Shown: in pieces, positions 15,763 through 23,413 of the stretch
Layout: each line of letters starts with the position of its first letter
Numbering within the stretch: position 1 is the stretch's first letter
Virus record (IMG/VR): IMGVR_UViG_3300032397_000002
Location: 97,579-161,578 of that record
Reading direction: 5' to 3' (one strand)
DNA length: 64,000 nucleotides
Origin: a virus
Program-made: the position numbers and the translations under genes
The notes under the pieces: generated by a model
Seen by the model: the letters and a program-made list of their open reading frames with translations, nothing else
What the model was told of the DNA's origin: nothing
The model's database searches: none

Positions 15763-15989
15763 GGCACATCCTCGATGAGGGTGTACACCTTGGACGAGGT
15801 GCCGTCCTTCAGCATGGGCAGCCCGTCTTCGTGCAGGACCAGAGAGTAGCGATCCTTGTGGGGGTCCTTGATCTTGTGGAAGATGCAGATGGGCCGAAAG
15901 CCTGGCAGACCATGCACACTCACCACCTTCAGACCGGTAACCACGCCGGTCTTCGGGTGCTTGTGGGACCAAATCTGTCCGGGCTTCAT
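15759..15989 (-). CDS. Hypothetical small beta-rich protein
   Basis: A 76-residue protein starting MKPGQIWSHKHPKTG, with a WxH...V pattern typical of small SH3-like barrels. ATGA overlaps on both sides. Function unknown. Confidence 0.6.
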   Translation of the reverse strand: MKPGQIWSHKHPKTGVVTGLKVVSVHGLPGFRPICIFHKIKDPHKDRYSLVLHEDGLPMLKDGTSSKVYTLIEDVP

Positions 15990-16282
15990 GCCTCCACCTC
16001 GGGGAGAAGTTCGACACGGTAGGTGCTGCCGGTCTCCGTCTCGAACTGGAAGAATTCAAGGCCGTCGGTAGTGTGGCCACCGGCGGTGATGTTCTTCACT
16101 CGACTGGTCTGAATGATGCGCACAGTGGCGCCCTCGGTGAGAGATTCGCCATAGAAGGTGAAGCTCTCTTCGGTCACCGGCGCTTCCCAGAAGAACCCCA
16201 CTATCTCGGAGGTTCGAAGGGGGTTGCCGCTCTTTTTCTCCCCGGCGGCGAGGCGAATCAACTTCGCTGCTCTGGCACTCAT
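15986..16282 (-). CDS. Hypothetical protein with SH3-like C-terminus
   Basis: A 98-residue protein with a basic helical N-terminus (ARAAKLIRLAAGEKK) and a beta-rich remainder (EGATVRIIQTSRVKN, STYRVELLPEVEA). I chose ATG 16282, 2 bp after the upstream stop. Confidence 0.6.
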   Translation of the reverse strand: MSARAAKLIRLAAGEKKSGNPLRTSEIVGFFWEAPVTEESFTFYGESLTEGATVRIIQTSRVKNITAGGHTTDGLEFFQFETETGSTYRVELLPEVEA

Positions 16283-16284
16283 GG

Positions 16285-16500
16285 CTACTCCTTCTTGAAG
16301 GAAGGAGAGATGCCAGTGGCGCCAGCCAGAGAGCGCACGCCAACGGCGAGCACCATGGCCTGGAAGAACGTGATGTGTGGCAGGTTCAGGACGGCCGGGA
16401 CGAAGTAGTTCCAACACGCCTGGGTGATGAAGGTGGTGATGAGCATGGTGGCGATGGCCGAAACGATGACGGCAAGGACGGTGTTGACGGAAAGACTCAT
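16285..16500 (-). CDS. Small membrane protein, two helices
   Basis: A 71-residue protein with hydrophobic segments at about 5-28 and 42-62 and a short basic end (SFKKE). It sits between soluble small-protein genes with ATGA coupling upstream. Confidence 0.6.
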   Translation of the reverse strand: MSLSVNTVLAVIVSAIATMLITTFITQACWNYFVPAVLNLPHITFFQAMVLAVGVRSLAGATGISPSFKKE

Positions 16501-16721
16501 TTGCTTCTCCTGGGGTTGGACAGTCGATTTCTTGCTTCGCGCGCCTTCTTTTGCGCTTCCTGCAGGTTATGTTCTGCTTGCCGCATCTCTGCGACCTTCA
16601 GATGTTCTCTGACGATTGTAGCAAGGGCCGCGCTCTGTGACAAGCCGGTAAGCCTTGCGAAGCCCTCTACGAATTTGTACTCGGGCTCCTCCAAAGTCGT
16701 AGTGACAGGTCTACCTCGCAT
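16497..16721 (-). CDS. Ribbon-helix-helix DNA-binding protein
   Basis: A 74-residue protein whose first 40 residues (RPVTTTLEEPEYKFVEGFARLTGLSQSAAL in outline) fit the ribbon-helix-helix fold: a short strand, a helix, a GLS turn and a second helix. A basic coiled-coil tail follows. Such proteins dimerise and bind operators, often as repressors or antitoxins. Its start overlaps the stop of the sheath-domain homologue (TGATG), so the two are translated together. Confidence 0.65.
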   Translation of the reverse strand: MRGRPVTTTLEEPEYKFVEGFARLTGLSQSAALATIVREHLKVAEMRQAEHNLQEAQKKAREARNRLSNPRRSK

Positions 16722-17026
16722 CAGTCGAACCCCTGGTTGAAGAGGAAGTTGACTGCCCGGCGGTGGTCGTGGTCGTCCAGGCCCTTCTTGGGCTCCATGA
16801 CGACGTGCATCACGTTGCCCTGGAAGGTGACGTCCCAGTCGATCAGCTCCATGACTGAAGGGAAGCTGCCCTGCTGCTGTAGGTCCTTCATGATGCCGTC
16901 GAGGAAGCCCCTGACGACGGCGGCTGAGACGTCGCTCATTGACTGCCCGACGAAGGCCTTCTCCATGCGCAGGCTCATCTCGCGGCTGATGAGGGCCTTC
17001 GTCTCGATGATTTCTTCCTGGGTCAT
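16721..17026 (-). CDS. Free-standing homologue of the tail sheath C-terminal region
   Basis: This 101-residue protein aligns with the end of the sheath encoded at 2682-5207. Residues 20-49 share 18 of 30 positions with sheath residues 756-785, including RME, AFVGQS, DVSA and GIM, and the following strands keep a V-x-x-x-G-x-x-M-x-V pattern. It therefore carries the sheath C-terminal domain without the rest of the protein. It is encoded on the opposite strand, 12 kb away, in the small-gene block that I infer is expressed early. Possible roles are control of sheath polymerisation or interference with another contractile machine; a decaying duplicate is the dull alternative, although the frame is intact and ATGA-coupled upstream. 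Confidence 0.8.
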   Translation of the reverse strand: MTQEEIIETKALISREMSLRMEKAFVGQSMSDVSAAVVRGFLDGIMKDLQQQGSFPSVMELIDWDVTFQGNVMHVVMEPKKGLDDHDHRRAVNFLFNQGFD

Positions 17027-17232
17027 TCCCGGCTCCTGTACACGCGAAGCAGGTACTCCTTGGCAGCCCTGAGACCCTCTTCCCTGTCGACCTTCATGAT
17101 GAGTCTCTTGACCGCATCGAGGACCTGCTCAGACTCAAGGAGGGTCTGGAGCTTCGTGCCAACGTCCAGGTCGTCGCTCAGCTCCTTGAGGCGGTAGTAC
17201 TCGTCGTAGCGCATCGCGTCATCGATGTTCAT
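17023..17232 (-). CDS. Hypothetical small helical protein
   Basis: A 69-residue charged helical protein starting MNIDDAMRYDEYYRLKEL. ATG 17232 overlaps the upstream stop, and the stop overlaps the sheath-domain homologue start, so the two are coupled. No family recognised. Confidence 0.55.
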   Translation of the reverse strand: MNIDDAMRYDEYYRLKELSDDLDVGTKLQTLLESEQVLDAVKRLIMKVDREEGLRAAKEYLLRVYRSRE

Positions 17233-17600
17233 GGGTTCTCCTTGTATTGGGGGCATTCCCTGGCATGACCACAGTACCACGCTTCACAGGTGCACGCCGG
17301 AACGAATCCGTTCTCTTTGCGAACCTGGTCAGCGACTGCCAGGACGTTGGCGGGAAGCTGGTCACGGCCCACCAGCAAGGTTCTCTCCCCGAACTTCAGG
17401 GCGGTCTTCTTGGTGGCCTTGCAATGGCCGTAGTCATCGTCAATGCCCACGATGGAGAGGTACTCTCGTGGGCCTCGCCAGGAGTCGCTCTGCTTGGCCC
17501 CGAGCACCACCCCGAAGCGCAGGCCGGCACAGCGGCCCTTGTTGTGCCCGTAGACGATGATGTCGAAGGGGCTCAGCTCTTTGCCCGCTTTGTCTTTCAT
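17229..17600 (-). CDS. Hypothetical protein with C-terminal Cys cluster
   Basis: A 123-residue protein with an SH3-like beta N-terminal half (PFDIIVYG, GLRFGVVLG) and a C-terminal CTC-x5-C-x5-C cluster that could bind zinc. ATGA overlaps both neighbours. Confidence 0.6.
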   Translation of the reverse strand: MKDKAGKELSPFDIIVYGHNKGRCAGLRFGVVLGAKQSDSWRGPREYLSIVGIDDDYGHCKATKKTALKFGERTLLVGRDQLPANVLAVADQVRKENGFVPACTCEAWYCGHARECPQYKENP

Positions 17601-17890
17601 GAGACGTTGTCCTCGATGTTCTTGAAGTCGTCGGGAAGGCCGCCGAGGTCTTCCATGATGATGTTCGCTTCCTCCCCCTGGAGACAGCCGTCCTTGAAGT
17701 CCACGTCCTTCGCCAACCCAGCGGACTGCAGGTGGTCCATGAAGTCGCGTATGGAGATGCCGTGGTTCTCATGCACCCTTTTGCCGTTGATGTAGATACC
17801 CGACCACCCGTCGTCGGTGCCCACCAGCCACACCTCGGTCTTCTTCGGTTTCATGGCTTCGAACGCCTCCCTGAACTTCTTGTCGTTCAT
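17597..17890 (-). CDS. Hypothetical acidic protein
   Basis: A 97-residue protein with a GTDDGWSGIYINGKRV beta region and an acidic C-terminus. Its start lies 2 bp after the rtcB stop, so it is probably translated with rtcB. No family recognised. Confidence 0.6.
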   Translation of the reverse strand: MNDKKFREAFEAMKPKKTEVWLVGTDDGWSGIYINGKRVHENHGISIRDFMDHLQSAGLAKDVDFKDGCLQGEEANIIMEDLGGLPDDFKNIEDNVS

Positions 17891-17892
17891 GA

Positions 17893-19179
17893 CTACCCTT
17901 TCACGCAGAGGACTTGCTTCAAGGTGTGGACGACCTCAACGAGGTCTCGCTGAGCTTCCATCACCGCGTCAATGTCCTTGTAGGCTGCAGGGGTCTCATC
18001 GACCACCTCGGCGTCCTTGCGGCACTCGACACCCTCGGTGGCCTTGATGTGGTCCTCGACCGTGAATTGCTTGCGCGCCTGGGTACGAGACATGGCACGA
18101 CCAGCCCCGTGGCTGCACGAGTCGAAGCTGTCTGGGTTGCCGAGGCCACGGACGATGTAGGAGCGGGTCCCCATCGAGCCGGGTATGATGCCCAGGTCGC
18201 CCTTGCGCGCACGTACAGCCCCCTTGCGGGTCACGTAGACGTTGGCTCCGAAGTGATGCTCCTTGGCAACGTAGTTGTGGTGGCAGTTGACGGCGAACTC
18301 GTAGCCGGCTGCCAGGTCCAGCACGTTCATGGCAGGTTGGATGATTTCAGGGAAGTAGTGGTGCATCTGCCCCATGACGGCAAGAGCCATGAGGTCGCGA
18401 TTCTTGGAGGCATACTCCTGCGCCCAGCCGACTGCTTCCATGTAGTCGTTGAAAAGCTCGGTGTTCTCGGGGAAGTAGGCGAGGTCCTTGTCGGGGAGGT
18501 TGATGTAGAACTTCTGCATCTCCTCACGAGCCTTGCTGATGAAGAAGGAGCCGATGGCGTTGCCGGGCCCACGCGAGCCGCTGTGCAGCATCACCCAGAC
18601 ATGTTGCTCTTCGTCCAGGCAGACCTCCACGAAGTGGTTGCCAGTGCCAAGGGTACCAAGGTGGCGATCCACCGACTTGTGCTTGATTTTCGGATACTTG
18701 TCGGTGATGCGCTTGTAGCGCTCCACCATGGATTCCTGCATGAAGGGGGCGTACTCCAGCGTGGCCTTCACGTCCAGCGGGATGGTTCCCCACGCTCCAC
18801 GGTCGCCGGGCCCACCATTGGAGGTACGACCGTGCGGCACCGCACGCTCAATGGCGTTGCGAAGCTTGGCCAGGTTGTCGGGCAGGTCAGAGGCACGGAG
18901 GGGAGTGCGAATTGCCATCATGCCACAGCCGATGTCAACTCCCACGGCAGCGGGGATGATGGCCCCACGGGTGGGAATCACAGAGCCGACGGTGGCGCCA
19001 ATGCCGGCGTGGACGTCGGGCATGATGGCCACGTGCTCGTGAATGAAGGGCATGCTGGCGATGTTCAGGACCTGCTGACGCGCTTGCTCCTCGAAGAGGA
19101 CGCCTCGGGTCCAGGACTTCACCAGGGCCTTGCCAGACTCAGCTTGGAATGGAACATCGTAATTTCGGTTGGGATTCAT
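17893..19179 (-). CDS. rtcB: RNA ligase RtcB
   Basis: This 428-residue protein is a full-length RtcB, which joins RNA ends carrying 2',3'-cyclic phosphate or 3'-phosphate to 5'-OH ends using GTP and Mn2+. Visible family motifs are DVHAG at 55-59, VDIGCG at 81-86 with metal ligand C85, GTGNHFVEV, HSGSRGPGN, CHHNYV, GSMGTRSYIVRG, and SCSHGAGRAMSR with H357 as the guanylylated His. ATG 19179 overlaps the upstream stop by ATGA. Archease, a common partner, is not seen. With the RlaP and Thg1-like genes on the same strand, repair of tRNAs cut by host defence nucleases is the likely role, though this is inference. Confidence 0.95.
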   Translation of the reverse strand: MNPNRNYDVPFQAESGKALVKSWTRGVLFEEQARQQVLNIASMPFIHEHVAIMPDVHAGIGATVGSVIPTRGAIIPAAVGVDIGCGMMAIRTPLRASDLPDNLAKLRNAIERAVPHGRTSNGGPGDRGAWGTIPLDVKATLEYAPFMQESMVERYKRITDKYPKIKHKSVDRHLGTLGTGNHFVEVCLDEEQHVWVMLHSGSRGPGNAIGSFFISKAREEMQKFYINLPDKDLAYFPENTELFNDYMEAVGWAQEYASKNRDLMALAVMGQMHHYFPEIIQPAMNVLDLAAGYEFAVNCHHNYVAKEHHFGANVYVTRKGAVRARKGDLGIIPGSMGTRSYIVRGLGNPDSFDSCSHGAGRAMSRTQARKQFTVEDHIKATEGVECRKDAEVVDETPAAYKDIDAVMEAQRDLVEVVHTLKQVLCVKG

Positions 19180-19649
19180 ATGTCCATCGCCCTCTCGTGG
19201 TAGCAGCCTTTGCACAGTACCACAGGAACGTCTCGGTTGTGAATCTCGGATGCGAACGGGCAGAAGCCTTCGCTCACGCTATCATCAGTGCCACCACAGT
19301 CCTGGCAGACGAGCTTGACGCTTCTTGGCGAGTTGTTGATCTCCTCCAAGATGCGGTCGTTGGCGGCCTTTTTCTTGGCCAATTTTATGAGGCTCATAGC
19401 CTGCCAATGAGCCTCAATCTCTGCAGCGTCCATGTGCTTGAAGTCAACCAGACACGCGCCACACTGCATCTCGCCGTCGTCCCCGTACAAGATGGAGAAG
19501 TGGTTGGGGTCGTGACGGAGCCAGAGCAGCCTCTGGAGTCGCTCCACCTCACCTACCAGGTCGTAGACCAGCCGATGGGGCTTGTCCTTCCATTCAGCTG
19601 CCAGGGGCCCAAGCCCGCTGGGTGCGCGGTGGTAGTCGTCGGTGTTCAT
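19176..19649 (-). CDS. Zinc-finger protein upstream of rtcB
   Basis: A 157-residue protein with CGAC near 83-86, CQDC near 121-124 and a CKGC pair near the C-terminus, giving one or two zinc sites around a helical centre. Translation is coupled to rtcB by ATGA. I do not recognise it; a role with RtcB is only suggested by position. Confidence 0.6.
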   Translation of the reverse strand: MNTDDYHRAPSGLGPLAAEWKDKPHRLVYDLVGEVERLQRLLWLRHDPNHFSILYGDDGEMQCGACLVDFKHMDAAEIEAHWQAMSLIKLAKKKAANDRILEEINNSPRSVKLVCQDCGGTDDSVSEGFCPFASEIHNRDVPVVLCKGCYHERAMDI

Positions 19650-20005
19650 CGGTTCTCCAGTTCCTTCCGGTCGGCCTCGATGGCCCGCCAATTGGCGCAG
19701 TAGGCCTCGGAGCCGTAGGCCGGGTCGACCTCTTCCCATGCCGCCCGGCCGACGGGGCCAAACCAGGTGCCGGCCTCCTGGGCAATCAGGACCTTGGCGA
19801 AGAGGGTGCCGACAGCCGTCCTGGTCCTCTCCAGCCAGCCCCGGGAGGGGGAGTTGAAGCGCATGAAGTGAACGAACCGTCGGCCGTTGGAGGCGGTGGC
19901 CACCAGGTAGAAGCTGAGTCCTTCCATCATCTCGCCATCCTCCGAGACGCCGGCGTCGTAGACGTCAGAGGCGATTTCGACTTCCCAGCTGGTGTTTGCG
20001 TTCAT
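19646..20005 (-). CDS. Hypothetical protein with own promoter
   Basis: A 119-residue protein, beta-rich at first (SWEVEIASDVYD, LSFYLVATAS) and helical after. I chose ATG 20005, 7 bp after the -10 box of a sigma-70-like promoter; no ribosome site is present. It heads the unit leading to rtcB. Confidence 0.6.
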   Translation of the reverse strand: MNANTSWEVEIASDVYDAGVSEDGEMMEGLSFYLVATASNGRRFVHFMRFNSPSRGWLERTRTAVGTLFAKVLIAQEAGTWFGPVGRAAWEEVDPAYGSEAYCANWRAIEADRKELENR

Positions 20006-20012
20006 GTGAGGC

Positions 20013-20041
20013 ACACTACGCCCCCTTCAGCTTGGTGTCAA
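20013..20041 (-). promoter_or_regulatory. Sigma-70-like promoter driving the rtcB unit
   Basis: TTGACA (20036-20041), a 17-bp spacer and TAGTGT (20013-20018) on the minus strand precede the ATG at 20005 by 7 bp. It lies within the last codons of the RNase H gene. Confidence 0.65.
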
Positions 20042-20528
20042 TAGCCCTTCGAGCTTTTCTTCTGGCACCTCGATTGGTCTTCTTCTGGACCCCGCCGTAC
20101 TGGTACTTTCCAGCCTTGGCCAATTTATCGCACATTTCATTGATGGGGTGGCCGTCGTGACCTCGGACCCACCTGGTGCTGACGATGGCTTGGGCACAAA
20201 TTTGTCGCACATGGTTGGCCAGGGCGACGTTTTTGGTCGCTGAGAAGGCCCCGTTGGCCAGCCCCAGGACGTACTGGCTGTCTGACACCAGCTCGATGCT
20301 GTACACCTTGCCCTTCATCGCCTCGAACTCTGGGTGCCCCAATAGAGCACGAAGTCCTTCTCGGGCGCCCATCAGCTCGGCAATGTTGTTCGTGCCCACT
20401 GGTGCCCCGCCAGAGCCCGCACAGAGGACTCTGTCGTCCATCAGAACCACCCACCCCCAACCGATGGCCCCGTGACTGTTGCCACCGCTGGAGCCGTCTG
20501 CATAGACGCTGAACTTCGTCGCTGTCAC
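20016..20528 (-). CDS. rnhA: Ribonuclease HI
   Basis: This 170-residue protein has the RNase HI active-site layout: Asp in YADGSSGG near residue 10, Glu in NIAELMGAREGL near 50, Asp in VSDSQYVLG near 85, and His/Asp in HDGHPINEMCDKLA near 125-138. It would cut the RNA strand of RNA-DNA hybrids, for example primers or R-loops. The C-terminus is strongly basic. The start is GTG 20528, overlapping the upstream stop as GTGA. Confidence 0.85.
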   Translation of the reverse strand: MTATKFSVYADGSSGGNSHGAIGWGWVVLMDDRVLCAGSGGAPVGTNNIAELMGAREGLRALLGHPEFEAMKGKVYSIELVSDSQYVLGLANGAFSATKNVALANHVRQICAQAIVSTRWVRGHDGHPINEMCDKLAKAGKYQYGGVQKKTNRGARRKARRAIDTKLKGA

Positions 20529-20806
20529 TTCTTGCTCCAGGGGCACCACGAGCTGTGAAAGGGGGAGCCGAACTTGTGCCCCAGCTTGTGTGCCCCGCAC
20601 TCACATGTGCTGGTGAGGTCGTCAAAGAAGACGTTCTTGCGCGGCTGCAAGACCTTCTGCATGCCGTAGTACCTCATGTTGGTGCCTGGGACGGCCACAC
20701 CGGGGCATGGTCGGACCTGGTTTGTCATGACGGCCATGATGGTTACCCGTGCCCTACAGACCCGACAGACACTCACCAGGTCTTTCGTTTCAAAGTCGTG
20801 GTCCAT
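20525..20806 (-). CDS. Small protein with two zinc sites
   Basis: A 93-residue protein with CRVC at 14-17 plus a later Cys, and a C-terminal CECG then HSSWCPW tail like that of 14626-14964. The middle is basic. It is coupled to RNase H by GTGA. Confidence 0.6.
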   Translation of the reverse strand: MDHDFETKDLVSVCRVCRARVTIMAVMTNQVRPCPGVAVPGTNMRYYGMQKVLQPRKNVFFDDLTSTCECGAHKLGHKFGSPFHSSWCPWSKK

Positions 20807-20807
20807 G

Positions 20808-21269
20808 TTAGTTCAGAAGACCGCCGGTAGGCGAAGAGGTACGAGGGAGCTTCGCTCTGACAGCAACCTCATCCAGAAGCTCCGCACTCTCGAAAATCTT
20901 CCTCAATTCAGTGACATGGACACGAATCGGAGCCAAGATGGGCTCCAACTTCTCCTCTTCGAGGCCCGGGAAGTCGTCGGCGCTGAGAGAGATTTCCAGA
21001 AGCTTAGTGAAGAAGTTGAATCTCTCGTTGTCCAGCGGGAGCATTGCCGTCGGGATACCGTGGAGACCCATCAGGGCCCCAACCACGACCAGTGGTTGCT
21101 CGGCCTGATTCATGTACTCGGTCGTCCTCAGGATGCTCACGCATTGGAGGGGGACGGAGTCCTCGCTGTAGAGAATTTTCTTCAGGGCCCTGGTGAAGTC
21201 GAGCCGAAGCAGGCTTCTGAGGGCTCCGAGCTGGTCTACATTGACGACTGGCACTCTGAGCAAGCTCAC
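20808..21269 (-). CDS. Hypothetical helical protein
   Basis: A 153-residue helical protein (SLLRLDFTRALKKIL, FFTKLLEISLS, VTELRKIFESAELL). Its ATG at 21269 overlaps the upstream stop. No family recognised. Confidence 0.6.
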   Translation of the reverse strand: MSLLRVPVVNVDQLGALRSLLRLDFTRALKKILYSEDSVPLQCVSILRTTEYMNQAEQPLVVVGALMGLHGIPTAMLPLDNERFNFFTKLLEISLSADDFPGLEEEKLEPILAPIRVHVTELRKIFESAELLDEVAVRAKLPRTSSPTGGLLN

Positions 21270-21523
21270 ACTGCCTCCTGGTGCAAGACTTGGAAGGGTT
21301 GGGCGTTGTTCCAGTAGACGAGGTCCCCTGGGTCACCTTCCGACATGATGAACTCCAAGATGAGGTCTGCCAGCGTCCCCTTGGGGGTGACGCCACAGTC
21401 GAACTTGATGCCTCTTTCCAAATTCTCGTACACGACCGAAACTCCTTGTTTTGTATCTCTGACAGTCCAGCGGGCTCCGAGGGATTTCATGGTGCCCCAT
21501 GTGTATCTGACTGGGGCCCACAT
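21266..21523 (-). CDS. Hypothetical small protein
   Basis: An 85-residue protein. The start at 21523 lies one base after the upstream stop. An alternative ATG at 21490 (MKSLGARW) would follow a weak TTGACA-17-TACACA promoter at 21500-21528 and would drop 11 unremarkable residues. No family recognised. Confidence 0.55.
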   Translation of the reverse strand: MWAPVRYTWGTMKSLGARWTVRDTKQGVSVVYENLERGIKFDCGVTPKGTLADLILEFIMSEGDPGDLVYWNNAQPFQVLHQEAV

Positions 21524-21524
21524 G

Positions 21525-21734
21525 TCAAGTCACCAGGAGGACCTGAATGCGCTCTTCCCCGGCCTCGACATTGGTCTTGAAGTCCTCCTCAATGCCGTAC
21601 TTGGTCTTGAGGGCCGTCGTGGCGTGGACATCGGCCACACGGTAGTTGTGGTCACACCCTTCGACCACCAGGAGGGCGTTCTCGTCCACGTCGGCGAGCA
21701 TTTCGCGAAGCTTCTTGACAGTAATAGCTCTCAC
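21525..21734 (-). CDS. Small conserved-type protein with DHNYR motif
   Basis: A 69-residue alpha/beta protein: a helix MRAITVKKLREML, then VVEGCDHNYRVADV, a pattern I know from small uncharacterised phage proteins. ATGA overlap upstream. Confidence 0.6.
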   Translation of the reverse strand: MRAITVKKLREMLADVDENALLVVEGCDHNYRVADVHATTALKTKYGIEEDFKTNVEAGEERIQVLLVT

Positions 21735-21946
21735 ACTCGGCCTCCCTCAAGCCACTCTTCGAGGGCCATCCTCACGGCCTTGGCTGGTGCAATGGTCCCG
21801 TCGTTCCAGTCGGTGATGAGGTCGCCAATCTCATTGCGCACCTCACGCGGGAGAGAGTTGAAGATTTTGGCTGTCTCGTCGAGGGCCTTGAGCACCTTGG
21901 TGACGGCCCGCTGGTTCTTGGCCGTTTCGGTATGGAGACTTTTCAT
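21731..21946 (-). CDS. Hypothetical small helical protein
   Basis: A 71-residue helical protein ending EEWLEGGRV. It overlaps both neighbours by ATGA. No family recognised. Confidence 0.55.
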   Translation of the reverse strand: MKSLHTETAKNQRAVTKVLKALDETAKIFNSLPREVRNEIGDLITDWNDGTIAPAKAVRMALEEWLEGGRV

Positions 21947-22125
21947 GCTGTCCCCGGCGACTTGATGAAGACAATGACGCGGCCATCGGGATGGGTCTTG
22001 GAAATCTCCAAGAGCTTCTCCAGAGAGGAGGTGGTCAGGACCAGGACCTCCCCGTCCTTGACCTTGAAGAGGGCCACTCCCTGCTGTTCGATTTGCCCTT
22101 CGATGCTCTTGACGATGTCACTCAC
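21943..22125 (-). CDS. Hypothetical small protein
   Basis: I chose the GTG at 22125, which follows GGAGG with 6-base spacing and overlaps the upstream stop by 8 bases, giving 60 residues. An upstream GTG at 22188 (after GAGGT) would add a Lys-rich stretch inside the neighbouring gene. The body is a small alpha/beta fold (VALFKVKDGEVLVLTTSSLEKL). Confidence 0.55.
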   Translation of the reverse strand: MSDIVKSIEGQIEQQGVALFKVKDGEVLVLTTSSLEKLLEISKTHPDGRVIVFIKSPGTA

Positions 22126-22417
22126 TGACAGCCTCCGTGTTTTCTTGGGGGACTTCTTGCTCTTCTTGGGTGCTGCTTTCTTGCTCACGTGGTACCTCAC
22201 ATGGGATGAAGACGTCGATTGGAAGGGCAATCAGTTTGCCGCAAGTGCCCGCGTTGGTGCAGAAGGTGATGAGAATACCATCGTCCAGGAGCTGGACACG
22301 AGGCTGGCCACCGATGAAGATGCCACCACTGAGAGACTTGACCAGGGTGGCCAGGTCTTGCGGTCGCATGCGGATGCGCGCCTCAGGGAAGCGCTGCCAG
22401 CTCTCGTCGAGGCTCAC
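22118..22417 (-). CDS. Hypothetical protein with acidic tail
   Basis: A 99-residue protein with a beta-rich middle (GGIFIGGQPRVQLLDDGILITF) and an acidic Gln/Glu-rich C-terminal 25 residues. ATGA overlap upstream. No family recognised. Confidence 0.6.
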   Translation of the reverse strand: MSLDESWQRFPEARIRMRPQDLATLVKSLSGGIFIGGQPRVQLLDDGILITFCTNAGTCGKLIALPIDVFIPCEVPREQESSTQEEQEVPQENTEAVSE

Positions 22418-22839
22418 TTGGTGCCCTTCTTGGGCTTCTTTGCATTCTTGTCGACCAGGGCCTTGATGGCCTCAATGGCCTCGCTGTCGTGAGCCCCGTA
22501 GCCGTAGAGGCTGCCGTCGGGGTTGCGCATTGCCAGGGCCTCCCAGGAGGTCTCGGTGGCACTGAAGGCGTCCTCTTCGAGGCCGTTGCAGCTGCAGTGG
22601 CTGCCGCCGTACTCCATCAGCTTGCCGTTCTTCTTGAAGAAGATGGTCGCAGAGCCGCTGTAGTCCTCGTAGTCGTAGGCTGCCCAGAGGATTTCCTTGT
22701 CGGTGGGGAAGTTGGGGTTGTTCTCCCGCCAGTTCTTGCGGTCTTGCTCCTGGCTGTTGCTGTAGCCGGTGTTGGCGAGGCTGTCGACGACGTCCTCGTA
22801 CTTCTCCCAGATACCGAAGTACTTCTTTGCGGTGGTCAT
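22414..22839 (-). CDS. Hypothetical protein
   Basis: A 141-residue protein rich in Tyr, Asp and Glu with a SATIFFKKNGKLMEYGG strand pair and a GSHCSC segment, ending in a basic tail. ATGA overlaps both neighbours. No family recognised. Confidence 0.6.
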   Translation of the reverse strand: MTTAKKYFGIWEKYEDVVDSLANTGYSNSQEQDRKNWRENNPNFPTDKEILWAAYDYEDYSGSATIFFKKNGKLMEYGGSHCSCNGLEEDAFSATETSWEALAMRNPDGSLYGYGAHDSEAIEAIKALVDKNAKKPKKGTK

Positions 22840-23198
22840 TTCTTCTCCAGGGACTTCTTGTAGAGCTTCAGGAACAGCTTCAGGGCGCCCATGGCTCCAA
22901 CGGCGTCCACATTGAACTTCTTTCCAAGAGTGTGGCGGACATCTGAGTCCCAGTCAAGGGCCTCGTCAATCATCCGTCGCATCGCCACCTTGTCGATGAC
23001 CAGGAGGTGATTGCGTTCCTTTTCATTGGCGAGGTCCTCATCTGCCTTCTTCAGGGCCCTCTTCAGTTCGGCGTGAGTCATGACCTCATTCTCGTACTCG
23101 TCAATCTCGTTGGCGAATTCCGTCAGCCTCTCGGAGGTCTGCTTGAGGATCTTTTCCGCATCCTCCACTTCAGCCAAGATTTGCCAGGCGGTGGTCAT
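22836..23198 (-). CDS. Coiled-coil protein
   Basis: A 120-residue protein, mostly a charged coiled coil at about 5-70 (EDAEKILKQTSERLTEFANE in outline) with a basic C-terminus. It shares its MTTA start with the next gene. Function unknown. Confidence 0.6.
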   Translation of the reverse strand: MTTAWQILAEVEDAEKILKQTSERLTEFANEIDEYENEVMTHAELKRALKKADEDLANEKERNHLLVIDKVAMRRMIDEALDWDSDVRHTLGKKFNVDAVGAMGALKLFLKLYKKSLEKK

Positions 23199-23413
23199 CG
23201 TCCTCTCCTCTTGCGGTTGGCGAGCTTCTCGTTGGCCTCCGCCTTCACGATGCGGAAGAAGACCATCTCCGCCACATCTCGAAGGGGGAGGGTGTACTCC
23301 CGCCGCCGGCGGTAGGGCTTGACGCTGAAGAGGTTGGCCCCACGGTCGATGATGATGGTGACCCCAGCTGCCTGGTCAAACTTCCCGTCAACCCTGAACT
23401 TGGACTTGCTCAT
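23195..23413 (-). CDS. Small basic protein
   Basis: A 72-residue basic protein with FRVDGKFDQAAGVTIIIDRG, then KPYRRRREYTLPLRDVAEMV, a layout I know from uncharacterised phage proteins. A nucleic-acid role is possible from charge only. Confidence 0.6.
   Translation of the reverse strand: MSKSKFRVDGKFDQAAGVTIIIDRGANLFSVKPYRRRREYTLPLRDVAEMVFFRIVKAEANEKLANRKRRGR

Noticed and set aside
17914-19203. 429-codon plus-strand frame opposite rtcB
   Set aside because: RtcB is unambiguous on the minus strand; the antisense frame is a codon-bias artefact.
21500-21528. TTGACA-17-TACACA before the internal ATG at 21490
   Set aside because: The -10 is weak and the box lies on a stop/start overlap of two genes; not strong enough to list as a promoter.
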